The notes under the pieces are model-generated. The model was not told where the DNA came from and did no database searches. It saw only the letters and a program-made list of their open reading frames with translations. A stretch of DNA of 64,000 bases from Latrodectus hesperus. Taxonomy: Eukaryota; Arthropoda; Arachnida; Araneae; Theridiidae. Location of the stretch: NCBI GenBank assembly GCA_037975125.1, contig CM075856.1:4772069-4836068 (forward strand), written 5' to 3'. How positions within the stretch are numbered: the first letter of the stretch is position 1; every line of letters starts with the position of its first letter. Shown in pieces: positions 42,250-63,874 of the stretch. The position numbers and the translations under genes were made by a program.

Positions 42250-44087
42250 AAATGATACTTCCGGTGGAAGTAGACCAATCTGGGGGATCTTCGGCCTTGT
42301 TTCCTGCTTAGAAACTACGAACTTTCTGGATCACGATATCACTCCTACTTGGTGTCTCGCTGCAGAAAGCTGTCATGAATTCCATTGTAGTAGTTAAAAC
42401 TCCTAATGACCGGGTGTTGGATTAAAACTGTAATAGACAGCTTAACATATAAAAAATGTAGCAAACTTTTCTTGAAACATCCATTGCACATTTCCCTTCT
42501 TTGAACACTTTACTTATTGTATTTATGAGTGCAAAGAAGAAACCCTGAAAAATATCCTACGAATCTCCTGAGAAAACTATATACGTAAACAGAAAAATCC
42601 ACATTTATCTTCTTACGTTACAATATCAAGCTTACTATCTACATTCTCTCTTTAAGGAAGTATTTTATAAATATTTGCTATTATTTAATTAACATTATAT
42701 ATTGCCATTAATAGTCGTTATCAATGATAACAGCAGAGTGGATATGAAATTGAAATGTACGAGGAAGCTCTTTTGAAAACACGAAAAACATAATTTATGA
42801 CATAATTTATTCTACTTGATTTCTACTTGAATATACGGGTTGCCAAATTGATAATGTTTTAATGGCTAATTTTGGATTTTTAATTAGATCATAGAGCTTT
42901 ATATGTTTGATTTAGTCTAACTAGAAGGATAAGAAACAACAACAATAATAAAAAGTATACATAGGTAGGTTGTAAGACATTCCTCTCATATTGTCATCAA
43001 GGAGAATTTTTGTGAATAAAAGAGAAATTTTATGGAATGAAAACAAAGATTCTAAGCACCCAAACATTAATCATGTATGTGTAAAGTAAAATCTCAACAT
43101 GCAATCTAAACATCTTGACTGTGAGCTCAATAAGTATATTTATAATTGTGGAAATCACTTGTCTTAATGATTTATTTCCAGTGAAAAGATGTTTTTATTT
43201 TACTTATAGCCACTTTAAGATATCTTTCTTTCTTTCTTCCATTGCTGCGAAAAATGTAAAAATTGCAAATATTTGTATGAATTAATATTTCTGTTTTATT
43301 ACTTTTATTATGTCAATAAATTGTATCAATAAATTTGTGAAATTATTGTCTAAATAAAGCTTATTTTGTAAAAATAGCGGCTTTCAGAACTGAAAAATAA
43401 GTTTGTAAAATCTAAGACAGCTTGACAACATTTGACCATCCATATTTTTGGCACTTTGATGGTGTTTAGAGACATTTTGGGCGCCAAAGCATAAGTCAAC
43501 ATTTTCGAAGTTTTGAGTGATAGCACCAATAGAAACTAAATTACCATAGGCTTACTATAGCCTGCGTAAAATCTTCAAGCTAAGGTACTTGCACTGTGTA
43601 CACCCTGTGATTGAGAAAACTGTGTATAAAGAAAAGTAATTTGTTTGCTTAAAAGAAAACTAATCTTCTTTACTCCTAGATAATTATATACGTGTCACAA
43701 CAAAGAAAATCGTAACAGCGTGTTTTATTCGATAGGATTAATGTGCCACATTTACATTAGCTTTGTAGAAACTATATCCGTGATATTTGTAACTATACAT
43801 TATCTATATCAGCATAGATACCTACATAAACTGTCACATTTCATGAGCTACCATCGCATCAAACATGAATTTAAATATCTTTATTGAATGTTTAATTCTG
43901 GTAAGATTTTTTTTTGCATAATTGAGGAGAAAATTTATTTAAATATTTAATAGAACTAATCAAATTCTCATAAATTTTGAAAGTAAGTCATGACTTTTAT
44001 TTTAAATTAAAATTTAAATGCATCAATAAATTCTAAAACGTCTAAAATTGTGAAAAATGTGGATCTTTGTATCCACAAAAGCTAGTG
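42250..44087. other. AT-rich sequence, nothing recognised
   Basis: A GC-richer part at about 43430-43620 could be an old transposon, but no ends or coding remnants were found. Confidence 0.45.
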
Positions 44088-44560
44088 TTGTTGTTGCTTA
44101 TCCCCGACTGGCGTGACAGTACCATCACACCAGCCCCATGAATCCAAAAATAGTCAGTTTCTCAAGCACCACCTCCGGTCTCAACTCCATGTCTCCCCTC
44201 TCACACCCAATGCACTGAAAAATATGAGATGGGGAGGCCTGAACCACTCGACATTTGGGACAGAGAGGGTAGACCTTGGTACCAGAGACGTGTCTCTGAG
44301 CAAGCAGGTGGCCACTTCGCAGTCTTGTCAGAGCCGTTTGGCTGCATCTCTTGTGCTTACCCACTAGTGCGGAACCAGGATGTTTGCATGTGTACCATTC
44401 GTGGGTAGGAATGGTATCCCTAAAAGTAGCATTGATAGCCATCCTAACTCTAGAACAAAAACTAGTAAAATGAGGAACATGAAGTTTTGTATATACTGTC
44501 CATGTAAATGCAAATGTTCCAAAAAATTTCATTCGCCAAGAATAGGAGCTTATCCTGCTG
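44088..44560 (-). pseudogene. Jockey-type LINE 3' end, 5'-truncated (1)
   Basis: The 135-codon minus-strand frame 44532-44125 contains QTALTRLRSGHLLAQ, then CPKCRVVQASPSHIFQCIGC. This is the post-RNase H C-terminus of Jockey-type ORF2: two Cys-x2-Cys-like ligands, then His and Cys. The upstream part of the frame does not look like RNase H and probably reflects decay or joined sequence. The 3' end reads GGGGATAAGCAACAACAAC on the minus strand near 44088, a short (AAC)n tail like those of the SINEs here. No reverse transcriptase remains. Confidence 0.82.
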
Positions 44561-44718
44561 AACCTGATTCAAAAATAAAGTGGACATTAACACATATTGT
44601 GCATGGAAAATAATATAGTTGAACCAGTTCAAAAATAGCTTAAGTGTGATTGCTCCAATGAAACAATATATAATTATTTTATTGAGTTCTGATTATTCTT
44701 ATGTATTACATTTATACT

Positions 44719-45450
44719 TGGTTGGTTGGTTGGCTGGTTCTTATCTCCAAAGATCTGACGGAGTCAGACCATATCCATAAATCCATTGACGAGTAGTAAA
44801 TCGGAAACAAGGAGAGGTGAAAATTTCCTCCCAGAGAAGTCCCAAGCAGCTTAGAATAGGATCAGCTGAAGCCGGATGTTGGCAGCATTTTGGGCAATTA
44901 GGGTAGGATTTTATACCCTGATTAAAGGTGAGACATTTTAAATGCCCACTTGCAAGTCATGAAAGGCAGGTATTGATTTTTCTGTTGCATGGAAGAACAA
45001 GCGACTGTCCCGGCTTACCAGCCCTATACTAATCGTGAGTGAGGGGTGGCTCTAACCATATTTTTCTATATATGTATTCTTGTTTGAGAGAAAAGTTCCT
45101 GGTAGGCAAGATCATAAGATCATCATATGCAGATGCTGCTTGGCTAAAACCATCCTTGTGTAAATAGTTTGCCTTCTCGTTGCCAAAAAGATCTACATGT
45201 GATGGGATCCATTGGAAATGAATATCATGATCAAGTGAGATACGCATCAACTTGTGAAGGATAGATACACTTGTCTTATCACCGATATGGATCCAATTAT
45301 TGCAAGATATTTACCTGCAAGATTATCAGTTTCACTTCCATGGGTATACAATTTAATGTCACTTCTAGGGATATTATTTGTGATTTCCAAGGTTAATTGT
45401 CTAAGATGTTCCGTTAAAGTATTTTTTTTATTGACGGAAGAAGAGAGGTT
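44719..45450 (-). pseudogene. Jockey-type LINE RNase H and 3' end, 5'-truncated (2)
   Basis: The minus strand shows IKLYTHGSETDNLAG, where the RNase H catalytic TDGS has become THGS. Next comes IHFQWIPSHVDLFGNEKANY (RNase H WIPSHV...GNE motif), and then SGHLKCLTF with CPKCCQHPASADPILSCLGL, the zinc-binding C-terminus. The blocks are in different frames with stops between. The element ends in a short CCAACCAACCAA-type tail at 44719. It is another copy of the same general family as the neighbour at 44088-44560, with a different tail and in the same orientation. Confidence 0.85.
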
Positions 45451-46900
45451 GAAGTGAAAATGAACCCTGGAAAATCCTCTGTTGGTGACATGCAGAAATG
45501 AAGAGAATGTGGTTCAACATTATTAGCAATAGCTACCTGAGACAAGGTCTGACTAAAAATGCTATTTTTCTGGAGTCTCTGGACCAATTACAAAGATAAT
45601 TTGAAGAGTTGTTTTGAGAGCCATAGTATTTTTTTTAAGTTATGACTATTCTTCTGCATTACATGTATACTTTAATGTGGGAAATGCTGCTCTTAAAAAA
45701 ACTGAAAAAAACTGCTGATTTCTATTTTGAAAAAGAAATAAAGAATTTTAAACCTTGCAATCTGCCTTGCACATTCAATAAAAGATAATTAAAACAAAAG
45801 ATTGTATTCACCTCAATCAGGTATTGAATTCGTTACCCTCAAAATTTTAGATTCCTGCAAAAAATTATTATTCCTATTTTAAAATAATAAGTAGACATTG
45901 TTTAAAAAAAAAAACCCATCCAAATAAGCATTAAAAACTTGTAAGAAATTTTTAATGGTGACTGAAAGAAAAATCGATTGGGAAGTAAAAAAGAAATAGA
46001 GATTAGGTTCAAGTTCCCGCCATGATTGTATTGTATGTATTGTATAGTGAAGTAAAATGTTAATCACTAAACCAAATAAATTAAATGGTTCGTAAGTAGA
46101 AATATGAATTTTTAGTATAAATAAAAGTATAGCGATTGAATGTTGTAATAACATAATAAAAGTATGATATTTATTCACGAATGTAAAATGCTATTTTCAG
46201 GAACTCGTACTCAAACAAATTTATATATATATATATATATTTATATCATATATACATCAATGCTCTCATTTTTCAACTTTTTCTATCCTGTCTTCTCCTT
46301 ATTTAAGCAAATATTTTTTGATGTTTATTCTTTCGGAAAGGAAAACCGTTCTTACCCTTCTTTGCTTATCAAGTGGCATTAAGTATTTAAAGAGCGTTAG
46401 AAAACACCTTGAAAACTTTTTTATTATGCTTGGTTTTTTTTGTTTTTTTTTTTCGTGGTTCAGAAAAAAAATTGTTTTATACCATTTATTTTTAATCATT
46501 TTGTTTGCTATTCCAAAAATTTGAAATCAAGATGAAAGGATTTTGTTAATAAACTATCCATTCCTATACAAATTTTTAAATTCGTAAAAAGCATATATAT
46601 ATATAGATATATATATATGTAGTATATATATATACATACACACACAGATATATATACACCAGATTTACCAAATATATGTAAAATATACCAAATAATCCTT
46701 GAATTTTATTTATTATTATTAATTATTTATACTCTCCTTATTAAGTAAAAGATAGAAAATAATGAATCGCTTAATAGAAAAGCGAAATCATTCGAATTTA
46801 TCACTTTTCCAAATAGAGAGATAGCTGTAAATGTGTTTTCTACTTCACAACATTTTTTCCCTTTCCTTGCAAAAACTGTGTAGTTTCGAAATCGAGTGAA
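45451..46900. other. AT-rich sequence with small TA tracts
   Basis: TA-rich runs lie at about 46220-46256 and 46593-46660. No gene supported. Confidence 0.5.
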
Positions 46901-47509
46901 AATAACCGCCTACCGCCATGTTAAACAATATTGGTGACTAAGACTTAGTAATCAACGTCCAGCATCTCGCAGCCCAGGTATGAGCTCATTCATCAATTGA
47001 TCAGCATCTAGCACCCAAAGATAAGCAACAATCGGTGTACAACGCTCAACTGTGAAATGTCAGCACAGATTTGGTCTGGTGACCCGCGTGTATTCATAAC
47101 CGTCACGACAAACCATTCTTGCGAGTTCACTTCATTCACGAGATTGATAGAATGAGATAGAAAACAGAACCCCAATGGATGCTTCCTTCCTGTCAACTAT
47201 TTTCCCGATAAAAGGTTTCTAAATATTGTCGGAAATAATTTTTCAATTGGCGTATCTTTCCCAGTTCTATGCCGCCACTTTTTCATAGCTACACAAAAAC
47301 ACCAAAATAAAATGGAAAGCGCTATATTACATTTCTTTCTTTCTTTTCATTTAAAATTGGGTCATAAAAATGCACCGCAATACTCCGCTTTTCATGCCCA
47401 CCCCGTTCATTTAATAGCAGGACGATTCAAGTTAGGAATTTCTAGTCAGGGGTAGTCCTCTGTTGTAACTAGTTCTTGTTTTTGATTTACCTGCTAAACA
47501 GTACAAAAA
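46901..47509 (+). promoter_or_regulatory. Candidate promoter and noncoding first exon
   Basis: This segment is clearly less AT-rich than its surroundings and holds no transposon or open frame. Near its end, TCAGGG at 47446-47451 resembles an arthropod initiator. ATTTAATAG at 47409 is a weak TATA-like element, somewhat too far upstream. A GTAAGT donor starts at 47510, so a short noncoding exon of about 60 nt (about 47447-47509) could precede the intron leading to the exon at 52689. There is no transcript evidence. Confidence 0.3.
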
Positions 47510-48548
47510 GTAAGTAAATATTATTTTATTCCTAAAAAATGTATAATAATTTTTAAAAAGATAAATTATTTATCATATATTTGTTATTTTTTAGCATCAA
47601 TTTATTTGTCAATGCTAAGAAGATTCATTTTAAAATATAATCAAATAATTAGCTTATATTAGTTTAGTGATGAGTATATATAATTTTTATGACTATTATT
47701 TTCACATTTATTTCTCTGCTTATTGAAAGGTTTCAAATATTTTTTCTTCGTCACTTTGTATTGCTTTCTTTTCTCTCTTTTGTAATTAAATATTTCTTAA
47801 ATTCAAATATTCAAAAGTAGTTACTCTTATTCTTAAGTACTTAAAAAAGTTAAAAAGGGAAAATAATGTTTAATTTAATTAAAACTATATGACACATTAG
47901 CTTTTTTATCTAATTTTTTAAGTGATTTTTTTTGTTAATATTATACAGTTCCAAATCTAAAATTATAATATGTTAGTATTAATGATTATTAGCTTAAATA
48001 TTCTTTAATTTAAAGGAGAGCTGATTTCAATTATAATTTAATAATTTTAAAATGTATAAAATAAAAAAATTTACAACGCTTTACATAAAAAATTTTTAGA
48101 ATTACAAAGTTTTCTAATCCGAGAATTGTTAGCAAAAGTATAAATTATTTAAAAATAGACGTTTATAAGTAAGTACTTTTTTAATTTGATGAAGGGTGGC
48201 AAGACATGAAAAATGTTCTATAATTTCTACTTATGTAATTCACAATTTAGTAGCAATAATTTACTATTAAAAAGTGAATTTACTTTTAAATAGTGAATTA
48301 TCGATATGTGAAATTAAATAAAAAGTTAGCAATATTTTTGTGAATGAAGAAAAAAATACGTTAAAATTATAAATCCTTACTTACAACACCTCTATTTATA
48401 AAAAGGTTACTTGTAGGCGTAAATTTTAAAAAAAATTGAATTTTGTAAGAAAAAAACATTAAATAAGAATATTTTAACTATTTTTAATAATCCAAATAAA
48501 TGCTTTTAAATGTGCATAGTTATATTTATAGTGAAAAGTATAATATAT

Positions 48549-48689
<141 letters not shown>

Positions 48690-50007
48690 CTATAAATGCA
48701 TTTTTATCATTGTAATGAAGAGTAATTTAAATGATAATTTTAATAAATAGTAGTCCATTATTGTTAATATTGTAATGTAAGGGATTGATAAAAAAATTTA
48801 TAAGTTTTACATTAAATTGTATTTGTGCTAGAAAATTGAAAAAAATCTCTATTAAAAATATAATTACTTAAGAAATTAAAAACATTTTTGACATATTAAT
48901 GATATATTTAACTACTGGTGTCATTCATAATGATCAGTTTTTTACTCCAAATTCAAATTTATATCTCGACCAATGTTTAATTCCAAGAAAGTAATTTCAT
49001 ATAATAGACAAGGATGTGAAAATATCACATATAAAAATAGCGCATCCCATTTCAACGAATCTGATGTGCAGAATAATTATGGTATAAAATATATATAATG
49101 CAGAAATATTATTAAATTATACCACTTTTTGCGTATATACTTAGCAGTATGCTAATTATCACTTACAAAACCACTATATTTTCACTTAGTGTAGAAAATC
49201 AATGCATTACGTACATGGCGTTCAGAAAAATAATGTACCATGTTATTTTCTAAACTGTATTAATATCAGATGTGAGCTATTATTTGAAAAATATTGCAAG
49301 ATAAGTAAAATATTTCATCTTAACTTAATTGTAACTTATAAAACGCATTCCTAGAAAAATGAGAATTTATTATTATAACCAATCGGTATGATTTTTCAGA
49401 ACCACTAAGAACGAAATGATTAGTTTTGTTGCCATCTTTTTATTCGATATTGAAAAAAAAATTCGGTTTGCTTGTCATGAAATTTGATCAATTTATAGTT
49501 ATTAAATTATTCATAAGAAATTCGCTAATAAAATTTTTAACATTGCATTTAATGTACAAGAAAGAAGCAATAGGAGTGCATAATTAGATGCAATACATAT
49601 ATATAGGAAAAATGAACTATGAATATTTGTTTTATATTTTAAAAAAAATGAAGCTCATTAAACTGCGCTGCAAATAATTATGTTTCTGTTAATACTTATT
49701 TGCCCTGGATTTATCATAAAGTTAGACCACTTTTATTGGACTTTAGGTATTTTCAAGGCTAAAGTGAAAGGTGGCAAAACTAATGATTATCATATGATAT
49801 CGTGTATGTTAATGTAGAAGATTAACTTCACTCTGGAAAGTTAGAATTCACAATTTGGAACTAGGAATTAAGCAATCTTAGACATGGTTTGTCAAATCCA
49901 TGTATATCATTTTATTCAGAGGTCGTTGTGCACTACCCTGTTTCGCATGTACCAGGCATCATTAATGTACATGATGGACTTTTGGCAAGGTTTGTTATAG
50001 AACTCGT

Positions 50008-50284
50008 TGTTGTTGTCGTGTGCCAGATAGACTGGCAATATGGGATGCGTTGCTCCACTTTTCCAACTGAGCCATATTTGGTGTGGAGTCCGACTTCCTC
50101 GGTACACACATGCTATAGGGAGCCGTTTATAGGGTAGACAACCATTCACACCTCATTCATACAAGGAATAGACAAAAGCAGGATAGATAGAAATATAAAG
50201 TACATCCATGCCCGAATCGGGATTCGAACCCAGGTCATCCTTATCCGTAGTCAGGATCGCTGACCACTAGACAAGATGGGCGGC
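50008..50284 (-). mobile_element. tRNA-derived SINE (family A)
   Basis: A perfect 12-bp duplication TATAGAACTCGT lies at 49996-50007 and 50285-50296. The minus strand carries the full head, body and (AAC)n tail. Confidence 0.93.
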
Positions 50285-51342
50285 TATAGAACTCGTAAAC
50301 CAATTAACAAAAGAAAACTGTTGTCACAGAAAAGAGAATCTTACATCTGTGTCAGTTTTCTCAATGAAATTCTAGTTATTTTCAATATTACAATTTATCC
50401 ACCAAAAAAAAATTTATTAACATTACTGTAATCTAGAGGATTTCTAAAAATTAGTATTTTTATTTATCTTAAATGTGCCCTTTCTTTTCAAAATTGGAAA
50501 ACTTTGATGAAATGAACGAAAATGTTAATTAATTTTTCATAAGCTGTCTTTGAGAAATTAAGATAGTTTTTAAATGGCTTATCAGAGATCAGTTAAAATC
50601 ATCAATAATACTTTCTTGAGTTCTGAACATGTTTTCTCAAAACAAGTTCACTAAATTTAGAAAGATTAAATTTCGAAACAATTCACCTATATCTTTGATA
50701 ATAATTTGACACATTTAAGTAAGTTGAAAATACTAGTCCTCTCATACAGCATATTATTTTCCCTATAAATTGACTTTCAACGAATCGATCTATTTCATGT
50801 GACACATCCTTCTAAATGACTAAGGAATGAGTACAACATAGAGCAAATAATAGTCTTGAAACTTGAAATTGTCCTTCTGAACAATAGGTGGGTAGATATG
50901 TCTCTCTATAGTCATCTGTGCCTATATAATGAATGCGTGTCATCAATGAGATGTTCAGCATCAAAAGAAAACTTGTATTGAATACCACTCCAAATAATCT
51001 TAAAAATTTGGCAAATTATATTGCATTCAATGAAATAATTCGTATGAGGAATTATTTTCAATCTATGTGGAAAAGCAATCTCAGTTGTTGCATATCAGTA
51101 TTTAATTAAACCATTTTTTGTTTTTTTATGGAATTTATAATTTTAATGAGTCAGAAAATGTTTGCTAAATCGTTTTGAAAGTTCTTTTAAGGAATAAAAA
51201 TATTTTAAAAAATTACATTACATAAGTTAAATAGAATACAAGAAAATTATATTACCCATATTAACATTATTAAATTACGAAAGTGGTTTGACTTAGCTGA
51301 CATACAATGACAAGATGTATTTACTTAAAAAGAGAATAAATA

Positions 51343-51480
<138 letters not shown>

Positions 51481-52694
51481 TTAACAGAACACAAAGTTTT
51501 AAAATAATCTGCAAAAAATGGTAATAATAACATATTTTTTATACATTTTGTTCTAGACTTTATTTGGAAAAATTTTTAACCTATTTTTATAGTATGTTTT
51601 TTAAATTATTTACATTAAATAAATGAGGTTGTATAATAAAGATAACACATGTCACACAAATAATAAAAAAATAATTAGATTTAAAGTAATTTTATCTTCC
51701 AAAATTAATAAAATCGTAAAAATTTATAATATTGAAAACTTTGATTCAAATTCTTCACGAGGAAATACTTTTTTTCTCTTATACTTAAATAAAAATTCGA
51801 CTAAGATTATTCTAATGAAAACGAACAAGACATGAGTTTATCAAATTCTTATATTATTGAAAAACACTCACTTGATAAATGAAAATATTAATTTACTTTT
51901 TAATTATTATTTTTTTAAATTTTACGACAACATGTATATGAATAAATTCACAAATTGAGAAAATAAGAATGGAATCATAAGGCAATAAATCAATATATGC
52001 TATATACAAGTTAAAAAAATATATCTAATATTATACTTTTAACAACTTTGGATGCACATTCATATAATACATGTAATTTATAAGGCCACTCTTTATAACG
52101 GTGTTATTATTGAACAGTAAAATCCTAATGTAGCTCCTGGCTTGGCGAAAGCGGAAATAAATGGAGATACACATTTTCACGCCAACTGTAACTATAAGAT
52201 TTCTTCTGAATTTAAGTATTGCAAATTTGAGTATTTTTTTATTAACTTATTACATATATGTTTTAAGACAAAAAATGTTAGAATATTCACTTGACTAAAT
52301 ATATGAGAGTATATATTATAAAAATTTAAAAAAATTAAATCGTGAAAAATCAACACCCCTCATATCTGCCACGTCATTCCCATACATATGATGGTTTTTT
52401 ATAATGTTTCGTTTCAATTAATCGAGCTATATAAATAAATATATGTGTGTAAAATATAAATATAAATGTTTGATTTTTATTCAGTACTCTAAAAGTATAA
52501 TAAATAGTCTCATTTATAAAACAAAAGCCATTTATAGTAACAAAACGATATATCACAAATGTATTTTCTTTATAAATGTTATTTGTATTGAATTTGATCT
52601 ACTTTTTGCATTATGTGATTTGATGAAATATTTACTTCTTAAAATATTCATTACATAAACTACCAGTTAATATATGTATTTCTAATAGGTGAAT

Positions 52695-60543
<7,849 letters not shown>

Positions 60544-60774
60544 ATAATGATTTACAAATATAGTCTGGTTTCCATTTTCATGTATAAATTTTATTTATTT
60601 CTAATTTTATGTCTTATGTATAGGTGTTATTTGATGTTAAAGTATTGTGTGTGTTAGAATCGTGAGCTTAGGTGTTGTCGTTGTGCTTCGAAGGTTGCCA
60701 GTTAATTACCTCCGCAAACCAAACACCATCATGATGGCATGTAGGGTTCGTAAAATAAGTCACAGTTGCAATAT

Positions 60775-61073
60775 TTTTTTTTTAACGGCGGGCATTTGGG
60801 TGACTAACCCTTCGCCACAACAAGGCCGGAAACTGCTACTCATTTGTTGTTACCCAGCGGGCACCTGTGAACCAAGTCACGGAGGCGAGTAGCATTACCC
60901 GCGTCATACCACCACAGACCCGTTTATAGGGCGGGCCACATTCATACATCAACACACAAGAAAGGACAGAGAAACACAGATAGATAGTAATATCCATGCC
61001 CGAACCGGGATTTGAACCCGGGACCCACAACTCAAGAGTCAGGAACGCTAACCACTCAGCCATTGGTCGGCCC
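60775..61073 (-). mobile_element. tRNA-derived SINE (family B)
   Basis: A perfect 10-bp duplication GTTGCAATAT lies at 60765-60774 and 61074-61083. The minus strand has the tRNA-like head (AATGGCTGAGTGGTTAGCG, B-box) and a body with CGCCTCCGTGACTTGGTTCA. Confidence 0.93.
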
Positions 61074-61247
61074 GTTGCAATATGAAAAATAACTCTTATA
61101 ATGATAGACCACAACTCGTAGTTCTCTCTTTAGTCTATCTAAATTATGAAAACTCACTTTCGGGGTAATGATAGTTATCCGATTGAGTATCACCTATAGA
61201 AATAGCCATTAGATCCTCACTTTTAAGTGTGGGGGAGATAAATATAT

Positions 61248-61458
61248 GTTGTTGTTGTTACTTATGACACTTGGACAAGCCAAGCTCTCTATGCCATTGG
61301 CTATGCGAATTTAAGTTAGTAGAGTGCGTCTTTCGTTTTACCAGAGCACCAAGAAGGAGAAAGTACGACTTTGATCTAAACTCCTCCGATAGATGGCACT
61401 CTCTGATTATCAACTCCATCAATTACGACATTGATCTGGAGGGGGAAGAAATTTTCTT
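61248..61458 (-). mobile_element. SINE-like element with 3' module C
   Basis: An 11-bp duplication GATAAATATAT lies at 61237-61247 and 61459-61469. The minus strand ends in module C with (AAC)n. Its 5' part (CAGAGAGTGCCATCTATCGG) differs from both the family A head and the 5' part at 23335. Confidence 0.85.
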
Positions 61459-61635
61459 GATAAATATATAAATAGATACATATAAAAATATTTTATAATA
61501 TACTAATAATAAATAAGTTTCAGGTAGCATTTAACTAAAAATACGTTTGGTAAACTTAATACTTATTCATAAAACATTTCCTTTACGTAAGTAAGTATAT
61601 GCATAACAAAACAGCATTTAAGTGAAATAATGCTT

Positions 61636-61740
61636 AGCTGGTGGCGGAATGGTTAACAATATTGTCTTCTGTTCAACAGTTCATTGGTTTGAATCTCACT
61701 TTGGGTTTGGATGCTCGTAATGGTTCGAGCTTTACTTTAA
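61636..61740 (+). mobile_element. Possible tRNA-like SINE head, diverged
   Basis: GGTGGCGGAATGGTTAAC resembles an A-box and GGTTTGAATCTC a weakened B-box at suitable spacing, followed by TTTGGGTTTGGATG as in the other SINE heads. No target duplication found. Confidence 0.5.
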
Positions 61741-63016
61741 ACTGTAAGTCTCGATCTAATTAGCCCTCATATCCAAAATGTAACCATTCAGCGACAAAAC
61801 AAAAATTAAGCAAAAAAAATTCTCTTTATATGATATTCTGCACAACATGCAGGTAATCGCATAAGCAGAAAATATCTCTAATATGATATACTTATAAAAA
61901 ATTTATAATAGATAAAAGTACTTATCTTTTTGATATTGAATGAATCGAAAATAGAATACAAGAAAATAAGTTTAAAACAAGAAATAAATTAAAAAATGGT
62001 GATGATATTGTGTTTTGCAAAAACAATTGCAACTATCACGTTACACAGTATGGTTTGAAAATTCCAATGTGAGATTAATATAACACAAACATAAAAGCTA
62101 TATTATCCATGATTTCATGACATAATGACTTTTAAGTATAACAAATGAGGTCTTTCAGATACTATAAGAAGCAAGTAAAATCGATCAAAAGCCATGCATT
62201 TTTTCCGAGATTCGAATATGACCACGCAGTTTTCTAACTCTTAGATAACTTAAAAGATTGTTCTTAAAATTAAATATTTTTTAAATTACAATTATTAAGT
62301 CAATCGTTTTCCATTAATAATTAAAATGTTTCACTTAACAAATATTTTTATGAATATTTATAGATTTTAAAGTGTTCAATAAATCAAACCAAAATCAAAT
62401 AATGATTTGACAAAAAAGTCGTTTTTTTACTTTGTACAAAATGTGCATCATTAAAGAAATTCATTTTCTTTAAATATTTTTCTTTGTATTTTTCAAAAAT
62501 TATAAAAGAAAAATTTCAATGTAAATTTTTGGCATTTTTTCAATAGAACAAATAAAATGTTACTAGAAAATCTTATTGGTTGTTTGAATGTAATTACGAT
62601 TCAAAAACTGCATGGAAAAATTCTCCTGATCATTTGATTTTAGATTTTATCTTTGTGAATAAGACCACAAAATTAATAACTTCACATCATAGTTGAACTA
62701 TAGCTGTTAATTAATGCATATATAATTATTCCCGTTCAAATATACTAAATATAACGGTGTTTTAAAATGTACTAATTTAAATATTTTTGTCATATTAATA
62801 ATAATTGCTTAAAATCAATTTTAAGACAATAATAATAAGTTAAAATCATTATGTGTAATATATATTTTAAATGGTCTTATAAAAGCTAGCTTATGAGAAT
62901 ACCGTTCATTTAAATTTAAAAGAATATTTAAATATTATTTTTTTAAATGTGAAAAAATCTTATACAAATATTTAAAAAGAATTTTTTTTGCTTTGTAAAT
63001 AGGAATTTGTTTACTA
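61741..63016. other. AT-rich sequence, nothing recognised
   Basis: No gene, repeat end or RNA feature supported. Confidence 0.5.
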
Positions 63017-63872
63017 CAGTAATCCCCCTATAAAACACTGTAATCTTCTAACGCGTTTTCATATTACACGATTTCCTGTCCTTCGTATAACACGTGTTTC
63101 CCCCCAAATAACGCGTTAATTCCTCACGTTATACTTCTGTACTGAGAAATTTATAATGATTTGTACACTTCACAATCAGTTTTACTTTGTACATTGTATC
63201 TTTATAAAATCAAAAAAGATGTCGGTGGAACATTATTTCAGCTCCTATAGCTAATAAACATGTAATAAAACTGCTTGGAATTATTTGATTTATTTGAAAT
63301 AAAATGCTTTTTAGTTACATTTGAATAAGTTCTTCATTTTAAATATTCTTACTTTTTTTCCAACGGCGGGCACACTTGGGTGACGAACCCTATGCCACAA
63401 CAAGGCCAGAGACTGCTACTCATTTGTCGTTACCCAGCGGGCACCTGTGAACCAAGTCACGGAGGCGAGTAGCGTTACCCGCGCCATACCACCACAAACC
63501 CATTTATAGGGCGGGCCACATACAACATCGCTGAAGAAAGGACAGAAAAACATGGAGAGAATGGAGAAGGAAAGAAACATCCATGCCCGAACCGGGATTC
63601 GAACCCGGGACCCACAGCTCAGGAATCAGGAACGCTAACCACTGAGCCATCGGTCGGCAAATATTCTTAATTTGTTTTTAATAAAACGCACACATTTCGT
63701 TCAGTACACAGTTTATTCGATTTAAACACCCTTTAATGAGAAAAGTTAAACGTGAATCATTTGTATATAATACGTTATACGAGGTCATACTAGAGCGTTT
63801 AACGAGAATGCTCACACAACACGTTTTCCTATAACGTGGAACTAATCAACCGTATTATAGGAGGGTTTGTTG
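63017..63872. mobile_element. Pogo/Tigger-like MITE split by a SINE
   Basis: TA lies on both sides (63015-63016 and 63873-63874). The ends are CAGTAATCCCCCTATAA and the complement of CAACAAACCCTCCTATAA, imperfect inverted repeats with the CA start and CTATAA motif seen in pogo-like elements. The interior has recurring AACGCGTT, TATAACACG and GTTATACG motifs. After removal of the nested SINE (63352-63658 plus its duplication), about 538 bp remain. No transposase is present. Confidence 0.75.
63352..63658 (-). mobile_element. tRNA-derived SINE (family B), nested in MITE
   Basis: A perfect 11-bp duplication AAATATTCTTA lies at 63341-63351 and 63659-63669. It is very similar to the copy at 60775-61073. 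Confidence 0.94.
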
Positions 63873-63874
63873 TA

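Noticed and set aside
44113..44367. 84-codon plus-strand frame
   Set aside because: Shadow of the Jockey-type LINE C-terminus on the minus strand.
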